The position numbers and the translations under genes were made by a program. From an uncultured Pelagibacteraceae bacterium (lineage in GTDB: Bacteria; Pseudomonadota; Alphaproteobacteria; Pelagibacterales; Pelagibacteraceae), in NCBI GenBank assembly GCA_902536005.1, contig CACAVT010000009.1:1-33864 (forward strand): a stretch of 33,864 nt of DNA. Direction: 5' to 3'. Shown piece after piece: positions 18,885 through 27,947 of the stretch. The notes under the pieces were generated by a model that saw only the letters and a program-made list of their open reading frames with translations, did not search any database and was not told the origin of the DNA. Positions within the stretch are counted from its first letter, which is position 1; each line of letters begins with the position of its first letter.

Positions 18885-19661
18885 TTAATTAAATTTGAAA
18901 TTTTCACCAAAGTATGCATTTCTTGCATTAATATTCTTTACTAGATTGGATGGAGTGTCTTGAGCAATAATTTTACCATTGTTTAAAATCATTGCTATAT
19001 CAACACAAGCTAAGAGATCTCTAGCCTGATGATCACATATACATATGGTTATTTTATTTTCATTTTGTAAATTTACAATTATTTCCTGTAGCATCTTAAT
19101 TGTTAAAACATCTAGTGCTGCAAAACATTCATCTAAAAGAAGAACTTTTGGCTCGCTTAAAAGCGATAAAGCTATAACTAATTTTTTTTTTTGACCACCA
19201 GAAAGAAATTTTGCTTTAATATCTTTCAGATTATCAAGCTCAAATTTTGAAATTAAGTAATCTATTCTTTCGTTCCGATAACTTTTGTTTTCAATTACTA
19301 TTTCACTAATAGCTTTTAAATTATCATGTAAAGTCAAATCATTAAAATATCCACCATACTGTGGTACATATCCAACTTTGAATTTTTTAGTACGAAGATA
19401 AATTGGATATTTGGTTGCATCATTACCAGCGATTAGAATTTTTCCATTACCTGGATTTATTAGACCTGTAATAAGATTAAAAATTGTAGATTTACCAACT
19501 CCGTTGGGTCCCAACATACCAAATATCTGTCCTTCATTAATTTTAAAACTAATATTTTCTAAAATCATTCTGTCACCATAAGAAAGCGAGACATTTTCAA
19601 ATTCAATTATTGATTTTATTTGTTTAAAAGATTTAATTCTAAATTTTTTTATTATCCCCAT
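18885..19661 (-). CDS. lptB: LPS export ABC transporter ATP-binding protein
   Basis: 258 aa; Walker A GPNGVGKST, LSGGQKKK, LLLDECFAALD, C-terminal VKNINARNAYFGENFKFN typical of LptB; downstream of lptC. Confidence 0.9.
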   Translation of the reverse strand: MGIIKKFRIKSFKQIKSIIEFENVSLSYGDRMILENISFKINEGQIFGMLGPNGVGKSTIFNLITGLINPGNGKILIAGNDATKYPIYLRTKKFKVGYVPQYGGYFNDLTLHDNLKAISEIVIENKSYRNERIDYLISKFELDNLKDIKAKFLSGGQKKKLVIALSLLSEPKVLLLDECFAALDVLTIKMLQEIIVNLQNENKITICICDHQARDLLACVDIAMILNNGKIIAQDTPSNLVKNINARNAYFGENFKFN

Positions 19662-20254
19662 TAGTTTATACTTTTTATATTTACCGATTTACTATTTTCA
19701 TACATAAAAATTTTTGTATCCTTAGTTTCTATATTAATTTCAATTACATCAGCTTTTAATATATTATTTAAATTATTATAAACTACTTTTTTAGAAATTA
19801 TCATTGAATTTCTATCTAAAGAAAAATCAAGATATCCTCCAGTAACTTTATTACTCAGATAATTAATTTCAACACTCTTGGAAAAGATTGTATCGTAATT
19901 TCCGAGGTTGTATTTACCAAATTTTGAGGCAACCTTTATACTATCCGAATTTTTTAATTTAATTAAGGCTGTCACATTTTTAAGGTATATAATGTTTGGA
20001 TCAGAATAGTCTATTTCTCCTTCAAGTGCTTGTATAATGTATTCATTACCTTTGGCATCTCTTGATACATATTTCACATCTTTAATTATATTTGAATCAC
20101 TTTGAAATTCTTCTTTAACCTCCTCTACTTTTGAAACGTCAACTTTATTTAAATCATTTTTAGTTTTTTTAAATTTTTTTTCATATATGAAAAATAAAAT
20201 TAAAAATATTGTTAAAATAAATAAAAAAATTTTTACATATTCTTTATTTTTCAT
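19661..20254 (-). CDS. lptC: LPS export protein LptC
   Basis: 197 aa; N-terminal TM, VKYVSRDAKGNEYIIQALEGEIDYSDPNIIYLKNVTALI; between kdsD and lptB. Confidence 0.8.
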   Translation of the reverse strand: MKNKEYVKIFLFILTIFLILFFIYEKKFKKTKNDLNKVDVSKVEEVKEEFQSDSNIIKDVKYVSRDAKGNEYIIQALEGEIDYSDPNIIYLKNVTALIKLKNSDSIKVASKFGKYNLGNYDTIFSKSVEINYLSNKVTGGYLDFSLDRNSMIISKKVVYNNLNNILKADVIEINIETKDTKIFMYENSKSVNIKSIN

Positions 20255-21223
20255 TTAAGCAATATTTGCTTGTAAAATTGTATGAACATGAATTACCCCA
20301 ATAGCAATCAGTGGGTTTTTTTTATTGATTACAATCAAAGAAGTAATTTTATTATTATTCATGACAGATAGAGCTTTTGCAGCCAATTCATCTTTATCTA
20401 TTGATAAGGGTTTTTTTGTCATAATTTTTTTTACTGGCAACATTTGAAAATTAGTATTTTTTTGACTAATTCTCCTCACTTGACCATCAGTAATAATACC
20501 CGTAACTTTTTTAGTTTTATTTCTTGCAATTACAATACCCAGTTTTTTTTCAGACAAAATCTTAAATGCGTTTTTCATTTTTATATTTTCATTTACAAAG
20601 GGAATTTTTTTTCCAGTAATCATTATATCTTCAACTGTTTTTAATTGTGCTCCAAGACTTCCAGCTGGATGAAGTTTTTTAAAATCTAAAGTTCCAAATT
20701 TTTTATACTTCATTACTGCAATTGCTAGAGCATCACCTAAAGCTAATTGAGAAGTTGTACTTGAAGTTGGAACTATATTTCCCGCTTCAACCACTTGGGG
20801 TATTAAAAGCTTAATGTCAGAGGCTCTATATAAAATAGAATCTTTTTTTGAGACGATACCTATTAGAAGTATTTTATTTCTATTTGCAAATTGTATTATA
20901 TTCTTCAGTTCTGTGGTCTTTCCGGAATAGCTTATTAACACCAAAATATCTTTTTTAGATATCATTCCAAGGTCACCATGAGAAGCCTCGCTCGCAGCTA
21001 GATTGAAAGCTGGAGTACCTACAGAAGCAAAAGTTGCAGCAATTTTACTGGCTATAAGTCCACTTTTTCCAACTCCACATAGAATGATTTTTGATTGGCA
21101 TTTAGCAATCTGCGTTACTGCTTGATTAAAAGAACTATTAATTGTTTTTTTTAATTTTTGTAATGCTTTAATTTCTAAGTTTATTACATCTTTAGCAATA
21201 GATAGGTATTTTTTATTGTTCAT
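20255..21223 (-). CDS. kdsD: D-arabinose 5-phosphate isomerase (SIS + CBS domains)
   Basis: 322 aa; CGVGKSGLIASKIAATFASVGTPAFNLAASEASHGDLGMI, SYSGKTTELKN, LHPAGSLGAQL, two CBS domains. Confidence 0.93.
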   Translation of the reverse strand: MNNKKYLSIAKDVINLEIKALQKLKKTINSSFNQAVTQIAKCQSKIILCGVGKSGLIASKIAATFASVGTPAFNLAASEASHGDLGMISKKDILVLISYSGKTTELKNIIQFANRNKILLIGIVSKKDSILYRASDIKLLIPQVVEAGNIVPTSSTTSQLALGDALAIAVMKYKKFGTLDFKKLHPAGSLGAQLKTVEDIMITGKKIPFVNENIKMKNAFKILSEKKLGIVIARNKTKKVTGIITDGQVRRISQKNTNFQMLPVKKIMTKKPLSIDKDELAAKALSVMNNNKITSLIVINKKNPLIAIGVIHVHTILQANIA

Positions 21224-21834
21224 TAGTGAGACCAGATATCATCTTTAAATAATGCTAAGTCAAGATCAACCCTTGTTTTTAAAAATTTAAGGCAATCATG
21301 ATATAAATTTATTCTATTTTCTCTTTTTAATATTATATTTAGTTCTTCATGAATTTTGTGGAGATATATTACATCATTAGCACAATATTTAAGTTGAGCC
21401 GGTGTAAGTTCTCCACCAAAATCTGAACTTTGAAATTGCTTGCTTATATCAATACCTATAAATTCTTTTATTAGAATTTTAAGAGAGTGATTATCAGAGT
21501 AACTTCTGGCTAGACGACTTGCAATTTTAGTATCCAAAATATTATTTGTATCAGTTTTTAAATAATATTTTATATGAGCCATATCTGCTCTCCCATAATG
21601 AAAAATTTTTGTAATTTTTTCATCTTTTAATAACTTAACAATGTTTGGGGCATTATAATTTTCTCGATCAAATTGAATTATATGAGCATCCTGATTCCCT
21701 GATGAAATTTGGATTAAACACAAAGGATCTCGTCTGACATTAAGACCCATGAACTCACCATCTACTGCTATTATATTGCCTAAATCCAAATCATCTGGTA
21801 GATCATTTTTGTGCAATTGAATATTATTACCCAT
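21223..21834 (-). CDS. rnd: Ribonuclease D-type 3'-5' exonuclease (short, no HRDC)
   Basis: 203 aa; IAVDGEFMGLNVRRDPLCLIQISSG, IFHYGRADMAHIKYYL, TKIASRLARSYSDNHSLKIL, YCANDVIYLHKIHEEL. Confidence 0.88.
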   Translation of the reverse strand: MGNNIQLHKNDLPDDLDLGNIIAVDGEFMGLNVRRDPLCLIQISSGNQDAHIIQFDRENYNAPNIVKLLKDEKITKIFHYGRADMAHIKYYLKTDTNNILDTKIASRLARSYSDNHSLKILIKEFIGIDISKQFQSSDFGGELTPAQLKYCANDVIYLHKIHEELNIILKRENRINLYHDCLKFLKTRVDLDLALFKDDIWSH

Positions 21835-21850
21835 TTTTAAACATATATAT

Positions 21851-22837
21851 ATGAAAGAAAAAAATTGTCTAATTTTTGGTGGAAGTGGCCAAATTGGAAG
21901 AAACTTAATAAGAAAACTTACAAAGAATAACTTCAGAGTAACGGTTGTAACAAGAAATATTCATCAAAAAAGTTATATAATTAAGACCCAGGCAAACGCT
22001 GGTTTTATAGATATTGTTGAAGCTAATATTTTTGATGAAGAAAAAATAAGAAATCTTTTCAAAAAAACCGATATTTGCATTAATTTAATTGGAATTTTGT
22101 TTGAGCAAAAAAAAGGTAACACTTTTAAAAATGTTCATTCAATCTTTCCGAAACTTTTAGCCAAACTTTCAAAAGAATACAATCTAACACATTTTATTCA
22201 TTTATCTGCTTTGGGTATTAGTGAAGCAATCGACTCTGATTACGCAAGGAGTAAACTTGAGGGAGAAAAAGAAATTTTAAAGAATTTTCCATTGGCAACA
22301 ATTTTAAGGCCATCGCTTGTGTTTTCTCAAGATGATAACCTAACAACTAATTTTTTAACCTTATTGAACAGACTTCCATTATTTCCACTTTATTATAATG
22401 GCAAAACAAAGTTTGCTCCGATTCATTGTTCGGATTTAACTGATACAATTCATCATGTAATTTCAAACAATATTTATTCAAAAATCATAGAGTGCGTAGG
22501 ACCAGAAATAATTACGTTTAAGGAATTGTTGCAAAGGTTGTTGAAGCTAATTAATAAAAAAAGAATTTTATTACCTTTCCCCTTACCTATAGCTGAATTA
22601 TCTGCAAGATTTTTTGAGATATTACCCAAACCTATAATCACGAGAGATCAGTTGAGACTTTTAAAATATGACAACATATCATCTGGAAAATATAAAACTA
22701 ATTCAGATATTGGAGTACCTAGCAAAAGATATTTTAATGATGAGGTTAAAAAGTATTGTTATATGTGGAGAACAGGTGGCCAATTTTCAACAGAAAAATA
22801 TAATTCAAACAATGATACCGAAAAAAAGATTAACTAA
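21851..22837 (+). CDS. NDUFA9-like extended/atypical SDR (NAD-dependent epimerase family)
   Basis: 328 aa; CLIFGGSGQIGRNLIRKL Rossmann motif, FIHLSALGISEAIDSDYARSKLEGEKEILKNFPLATILRPSLVF, typical of complex I 39-kDa subunit homologs in alphaproteobacteria. Confidence 0.85.
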   Translation: MKEKNCLIFGGSGQIGRNLIRKLTKNNFRVTVVTRNIHQKSYIIKTQANAGFIDIVEANIFDEEKIRNLFKKTDICINLIGILFEQKKGNTFKNVHSIFPKLLAKLSKEYNLTHFIHLSALGISEAIDSDYARSKLEGEKEILKNFPLATILRPSLVFSQDDNLTTNFLTLLNRLPLFPLYYNGKTKFAPIHCSDLTDTIHHVISNNIYSKIIECVGPEIITFKELLQRLLKLINKKRILLPFPLPIAELSARFFEILPKPIITRDQLRLLKYDNISSGKYKTNSDIGVPSKRYFNDEVKKYCYMWRTGGQFSTEKYNSNNDTEKKIN

Positions 22838-22838
22838 G

Positions 22839-23333
22839 TTAAGCTGATTGTATTTTTTTTTCTATAAATTCTGGAACTTCATCTTTATTTGCAACTTCTT
22901 CTTTTTTACCCTTAGGTTGGTATGCATATAAAAGGTGGAGTTTACAATAAGAAAAATCTTTTAGTGAAGATCTTCCACAGAAATAAAATGATTTTTCATC
23001 TGGATGTCCAATTGGCCACTTACAAGAATTTTCATCTAGCTCTTCTAATTGCTTAGGATTTTCTGGTTCAAAATCTTTCTCAATTATTAACGATTTAAAT
23101 TTATTTTTACGTCCTCTTTTTGATTGAATACTTTTTTCATTATTAGAATTATCAAAATTTTGATTTGAAGCAGCTGCTCTAGTTTTTATTTTAGCCGATA
23201 AATTAAGTCTATGAGCTTTACCTATAACTGCATTTCGACTTATGCCTCCAATTATTTCAGCAATTTGACTTGCGGTATTACCCTTGCCCCAAAGTTCTTT
23301 TAATTTTGCAACTTTTTCTTCTGTCCAGCTCAT
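22839..23333 (-). CDS. gcrA: GcrA family cell cycle regulator
   Basis: MSWTEEKVAKLKELWGKGNTASQIAEIIGGISRNAVIGKAHRLNL, C-terminal CKWPIGHPDEKSFYFCGRSSLKDFSYCKLH. Start set at the MSWT methionine (23333), two residues inside the ORF-track start. Confidence 0.93.
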   Translation of the reverse strand: MSWTEEKVAKLKELWGKGNTASQIAEIIGGISRNAVIGKAHRLNLSAKIKTRAAASNQNFDNSNNEKSIQSKRGRKNKFKSLIIEKDFEPENPKQLEELDENSCKWPIGHPDEKSFYFCGRSSLKDFSYCKLHLLYAYQPKGKKEEVANKDEVPEFIEKKIQSA

Positions 23334-23501
23334 AATCAATATGTTGTATATTGTTTATATAAAACAACAATATAATGATACAGAATTAAATTAAACAATG
23401 AAAAAATAACAGTTATCAACATTAATATATGAATTATGTATATATATGTTTTCAATCCTTACTTGTATTAATGATTAAACTTTATAAAACGATTTAAACT
23501 T

Positions 23502-24668
23502 ATGAGCTATTTAGCAAAAAATTATAATAGAAAAAAAATATCCTTTAAGTATGGCAAAGGAAGTTATTTATATTCTACCAATAACAAAAAATATTTAGAT
23601 TTTGTTCAAGGAATAGCGGTTAATTCTTTAGGACATGCACATCCTAAATTAGTAAAAACTGTAAAAAAACAATCAAAAAAATTATGGCATGTATCTAATG
23701 CATTTCAAATTCCAGAGGGAGAAAAATTGGCTAAAAAGTTATGTAAAAAAACTTTTGCTGATTATGTAATGTTTCAAAATAGTGGGGCTGAAGCAACTGA
23801 AGCAGCAATTAAAGTTGCAAGAAGATATTTTTTTTCAATAGGCAAAAAAAATAAAAATAGAATTTTATGTATTAAAAATTCTTTTCATGGAAGAACCTTG
23901 GCAGCAATTTTTGCTAGTGGCTCGAAGAAAATGACAGAGGGATTTGGTCCAAAAGTAACAGGTTTTGATCATTTCACCTTTGGAGATCATAATGCTCTTA
24001 AAAAGAAAATTAATAAAAACACAGCTGCTATTATGGTTGAAACTATCATGGGAGAAGGTGGCATAAAAGTGATTCCAGATTGGTGCTTAAAAGAATTAAG
24101 GGAATTATGTAACAAGAAAAAAATATTATTAATTCTTGATGAAGTTCAGTGTGGAGTAGGAAGATCGGGTGATTTCTTCGCTTTTGAAAAATCAAAAGTA
24201 AAACCTGATATTGTACCAATTGCAAAAGGAATAGGTGGAGGATTTCCTATTGGAGCAGTGTTAATGAATAAAAAAGTTGCATCGAGTATGACGCCAGGTA
24301 CTCACGGATCAACATTCGGAGGAAATCCATTAGCCATGTCTGTTGGAAATACTGTAATGGATATTATATCAAGCAAGAAATTTTTAAATAATGTAAAAAG
24401 TCTATCTAAATACTTTTTATTAAAATTAAATAAAGTTCAGGCAAAATATCCAAATGTAATTAAACAAATAAGAGGAAGAGGTTTTTTGATTGGTTTACAA
24501 TTATATAAAGATCAAACTGGATTTATTAAAAAATTGATGGACAATCAGTTATTGACTATTCGAGCAGCAGAAAATGTTGTTAGGATTTTACCTCCATTAA
24601 ATGTAAAAAAAAATGAACTAGATTTTGCATTAAAGATTATTGAAAAGGTCTGTTCGCAGATAAAATAA
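23502..24668 (+). CDS. argD: Acetylornithine aminotransferase
   Basis: 388 aa; NSGAEATEAAIKVARRY, FHGRTLAAI, LILDEVQCGVGRSG, PIAKGIGGGFPIGAVL, GTHGSTFGGNPLAM. Confidence 0.95.
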   Translation: MSYLAKNYNRKKISFKYGKGSYLYSTNNKKYLDFVQGIAVNSLGHAHPKLVKTVKKQSKKLWHVSNAFQIPEGEKLAKKLCKKTFADYVMFQNSGAEATEAAIKVARRYFFSIGKKNKNRILCIKNSFHGRTLAAIFASGSKKMTEGFGPKVTGFDHFTFGDHNALKKKINKNTAAIMVETIMGEGGIKVIPDWCLKELRELCNKKKILLILDEVQCGVGRSGDFFAFEKSKVKPDIVPIAKGIGGGFPIGAVLMNKKVASSMTPGTHGSTFGGNPLAMSVGNTVMDIISSKKFLNNVKSLSKYFLLKLNKVQAKYPNVIKQIRGRGFLIGLQLYKDQTGFIKKLMDNQLLTIRAAENVVRILPPLNVKKNELDFALKIIEKVCSQIK

Positions 24669-24669
24669 C

Positions 24670-25599
24670 ATGAAACATTTCATTAATTTAAAAGATATAC
24701 CCGCAAAAGATCTTAGAAAGATTATTATTGATGCTAAACAAAGAAAAAGTTTAAGAAAAAAACTAAGCACATTAGAGGTTGATAAGGGTGCACCCTTAAA
24801 AGGAAAATTATTAATTCAAATGTTTGAAAAATCTAGTTTGCGAACAAGATTAAGCTTTTATTTAGCTATCAAACAATTAGGTGGTGGCACTTTGACTTTG
24901 AGATCTAATGAGCTTCATTTGGGTCAAGGAGGAGAGAGCATTGCCGATACGGCTAAAATTCTTTCGACCTATGGTGATGGATTTATGCTTAGAACTGATA
25001 GTGATAAAAAAGTCGAAAATTTTAAAAAATATTTATCTATACCTATAATTAATGGTTTAAGTCCTTCATCTCATCCAACACAGGTTTTATCAGATATTTT
25101 TACAGTTGAGGAAATAATGAAGAAACCTATTTCTAATTTAAATATTTGCTGGATAGGTGATTCTAACAATGTTTTAGATAGTTTAATAGCTGCATCAGTA
25201 AAATTTTCTTTCAAGCTAAGTATTGGTTGTCCAAAACAATTTGAACCAGAAAAAGAAGTAAGAGCTTGGGTAAAAAAAAATAATAAAAAAATTTATATTT
25301 ATAATGACGCGAAAAAAGCAGTTTCTAATGCAGACGTAATTTTTTCTGATAAAGTTATTTCTTTAAATGACAAAGTTAATAAAAAGAAAAAAATAAAGGC
25401 ATTTAAAAATTTTAAAATTGATAAAAAATTAATGAGTTATGCAAAAAAAAGTTGTATTTTTTTACATTGTTTACCTAGAGGAGATGAAGTGAGTGAAGAT
25501 GTTTTCTTGGGGAAAAAATCTCATGTATGGCAACAAGCACTCAATAGAGTTCACGTACAAAAAAGTATTTTATTATATTGTTTCGGGAAATTAAGGTAG
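24670..25599 (+). CDS. argF: Ornithine carbamoyltransferase
   Basis: 309 aa directly after argD; FEKSSLRTRLSF, HPTQVLSDIFTVEE, CWIGDSNNVLDSL, HCLPRGDEVSEDVF. Confidence 0.93.
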   Translation: MKHFINLKDIPAKDLRKIIIDAKQRKSLRKKLSTLEVDKGAPLKGKLLIQMFEKSSLRTRLSFYLAIKQLGGGTLTLRSNELHLGQGGESIADTAKILSTYGDGFMLRTDSDKKVENFKKYLSIPIINGLSPSSHPTQVLSDIFTVEEIMKKPISNLNICWIGDSNNVLDSLIAASVKFSFKLSIGCPKQFEPEKEVRAWVKKNNKKIYIYNDAKKAVSNADVIFSDKVISLNDKVNKKKKIKAFKNFKIDKKLMSYAKKSCIFLHCLPRGDEVSEDVFLGKKSHVWQQALNRVHVQKSILLYCFGKLR

Positions 25600-26130
25600 C
25601 GGCAAAGGGATATCTGAATTTTCATTTAGATATTTTATTACTGAGGCTCTATCTTTTTCTTTTCTAAGACCTGCATATGCCATCTTTGTTCCTTTTATCC
25701 ATTTAGCTGGTTTAATTAAAAATCCGTTCAGCTCTTCAAAAGTCCAATTCTTATCATATGCTGCCAGCGCTTTGGAATATTTATATTCTTCAATCGCTCC
25801 AACTTTTCTTCCTACAACATTATATAGAGCTGGACCTATAGCATTCTTTCCTCCTTTAACAATCGAATGACAAGCTGCACATTTTTTAAAAACTTTTTCA
25901 CCATGGGCAATATCTCCCATTGCCATCAATGCTGATATATCAATTTTGTCTGACGTCGTGCTTGAGCTGGTCGTGGATACAGTAGTGACAGTTTCTACTT
26001 CGACTGAATAACCAGGTGTTTCAGGTTTTTCTACGTGAAATATAACATCAGATAATTTTCCAAGACCAATAACAAGCAAAGCAACCATTAAAACTGCAGC
26101 AACTATTTTATTTATTTCGAAAGAATCCAT
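25591..26130 (-). CDS. Membrane-anchored c-type cytochrome
   Basis: 179 aa; N-terminal TM, CAACHSIVKGGKNAIGPALYNVVGRKVG, distal Met in GTKMAYAGLRKEKDRASVIKYL. Confidence 0.93.
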   Translation of the reverse strand: MDSFEINKIVAAVLMVALLVIGLGKLSDVIFHVEKPETPGYSVEVETVTTVSTTSSSTTSDKIDISALMAMGDIAHGEKVFKKCAACHSIVKGGKNAIGPALYNVVGRKVGAIEEYKYSKALAAYDKNWTFEELNGFLIKPAKWIKGTKMAYAGLRKEKDRASVIKYLNENSDIPLPLP

Positions 26131-26242
26131 TTTTCTAAATTTTGTAGTGAACGTATAACATGATAAATTAAAAAAAAGCTAAAATTTAATGTATAAATTT
26201 GCCTCTATAGTTGTTTAATGAGTATAATAATTTGAAAATATA

Positions 26243-26974
26243 ATGAAAACTTTAGTAATTATACCATCTAGGATGTCCGCTACAAGGCTTCCAGGTAAAC
26301 CTTTGCTAAAAATAAATGGTTTATCAATTATTTCACATGTATCAAAAAAAGCAGAAGAGGCCAATATTGGAGATGTGATTGTAGCTACAGAGGACCAGGA
26401 AATTATTGATGATGTTAAAGGAAATGGTTTCAATGCTATCTTAACTAGCAACAAACACAAGACAGGTACAGATAGAATTCACGAGGCACTTAAAAAATCA
26501 AATATTAGAGATGTTGATTTTATTATGAATTTACAAGGCGATGAACCAGCAATAGACATCCAAGATATAGTAAGATTGAATGATAAAATGTTACAAAATC
26601 GTTCTAATTTTGGAACTATTGCTGCAACAATAAAAGATAAGAAAAATTTAAAAAATGAAAATATTGTAAAAGTTATTACTGAAAATGCTCTAGATGAGAA
26701 CAATTTTCCAAAGGGTATATCTTTTTTAAGAAAGTCTGAGAGGATAGAAAATATTTATCATCATATTGGCGTTTATTGTTATTCAAAAGATTCACTCGAA
26801 AAATTTGTTCAATTAAGTCAATCTAAAAATGAAATAGAAAACCGGTTAGAGCAATTAAGAGCATTAGATAATAATATTGATATTAATGTCTCTCTTGCAA
26901 AGTCATCTCCTATAGGGGTAGATACAGAGGAAGATTATCTAGCCTTAAAAAAAATAATGGAATATAACAATTGA
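26243..26974 (+). CDS. kdsB: 3-deoxy-manno-octulosonate cytidylyltransferase
   Basis: 243 aa; IIPSRMSATRLPGKPLLKI, VIVATEDQEIIDDVKGNGFNAILTSNKHKTGTDRIHEAL, NLQGDEPAID. Confidence 0.95.
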   Translation: MKTLVIIPSRMSATRLPGKPLLKINGLSIISHVSKKAEEANIGDVIVATEDQEIIDDVKGNGFNAILTSNKHKTGTDRIHEALKKSNIRDVDFIMNLQGDEPAIDIQDIVRLNDKMLQNRSNFGTIAATIKDKKNLKNENIVKVITENALDENNFPKGISFLRKSERIENIYHHIGVYCYSKDSLEKFVQLSQSKNEIENRLEQLRALDNNIDINVSLAKSSPIGVDTEEDYLALKKIMEYNN

Positions 26975-27807
26975 TGAGTAAAATTTATTTTCAGGGAACC
27001 TTTGGTGCATATTCTCATTTAGCGGCGCTTTCAATCGATCCTAAAGCAGAAATCTTACCTTGTAAAACTTTTGATGATTGTTTTAACAAAGCATCTGATG
27101 AACCAGATAGCAGAATTATAATTCCAGAGTCAAATAGAATTACCGGTAACATTGGAATTGAATATTTAATTTTTAAACATAGGCTAAATATTTATAAAGA
27201 GCATTTTCAAAAAATTGAGCATAATTTATTAGGACAGCCTGGAGTAAAATTAAAAGATATCAAAGAAGTATATTCACACGCCCAAGGATTGTCCCAGTGT
27301 TCAAAATTTATAAAAGAAAACAATTTAGTAGAACATATTAGAGCAGATACTGCTGGGTCTGCTGAAATGATTTCTAAAACAAAAGACGTTAAGCAATCAG
27401 CTATAGCATCTTCATTAAGTGCTAAAATTTATGGTTTAGAAGTAATTAAAAAAAATATAGAAAATGAAAGTGGAAATTTAACAAGATTTTTGGTTATGGG
27501 AAAAAATATTTCTCAACCAGAATTTAAAGATAAAACTTATATAACCTCTTTTTTATTTAAATTGAAAAGTAAGCCAGCAGCTCTTTACCAATCACTAGGA
27601 GGTTTTGCTATTAATGGTGTAAATTTAACTAAACTACAAAGTTATCCAGAAAAAAATAGTTTCGACTCTTATTTTTTCTTATGTGATTTGGATGGACACA
27701 TCGAAGATCCAAAAGTTCAGAAATCTCTTGAAGAGCTAGGTCTGCATTGTGAGGATTTTCACGTTCTAGGTGTTTTTGAAGCAGACAACTTGAGACAAAA
27801 AAAATAA
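26971..27807 (+). CDS. pheA: Prephenate dehydratase
   Basis: 278 aa; YFQGTFGAYSHLAAL, VYSHAQGLSQCSKFI, TAGSAEMISKTKDVKQSAIASSLSAKIYGL, ACT domain SKPAALYQSLGGFAINGVNLTKLQSYP. Confidence 0.95.
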   Translation: MMSKIYFQGTFGAYSHLAALSIDPKAEILPCKTFDDCFNKASDEPDSRIIIPESNRITGNIGIEYLIFKHRLNIYKEHFQKIEHNLLGQPGVKLKDIKEVYSHAQGLSQCSKFIKENNLVEHIRADTAGSAEMISKTKDVKQSAIASSLSAKIYGLEVIKKNIENESGNLTRFLVMGKNISQPEFKDKTYITSFLFKLKSKPAALYQSLGGFAINGVNLTKLQSYPEKNSFDSYFFLCDLDGHIEDPKVQKSLEELGLHCEDFHVLGVFEADNLRQKK

Positions 27808-27841
27808 GAATCTTTTCTTGTAGATTAGAAATTTTAACTGC

Positions 27842-27847
27842 TATAAT
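27842..27847 (+). promoter_or_regulatory. Consensus -10 box (TATAAT) for the SRP RNA
   Basis: Perfect TATAAT 6 nt upstream of the SRP RNA 5' stem; a weak -35 candidate ttgtag lies 18 bp upstream (27818-27823). Confidence 0.65.
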
Positions 27848-27853
27848 GGTTTT

Positions 27854-27937
27854 GGAGGCTAGAGGTGGATGCTGCTTGAACTCGACCAGATCTTAACGGA
27901 AGCAGTCGTAGAGACAGTTATTCAGGTTCTAGTCTCC
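27854..27937 (+). ncRNA. ffs: Bacterial signal recognition particle RNA (4.5S-type)
   Basis: Conserved apical domain gaccagatcttaacggaagcagtc; about 11-bp terminal stem ggaggctagag / ttctagtctcc; located directly upstream of dnaX, a common position. Confidence 0.9.
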
Positions 27938-27947
27938 TTAAAGATAT

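Noticed and set aside
26215-26703. Minus-strand ORFs 26215..26460 and 26479..26703
   Set aside because: Antisense to kdsB; shadow ORFs.
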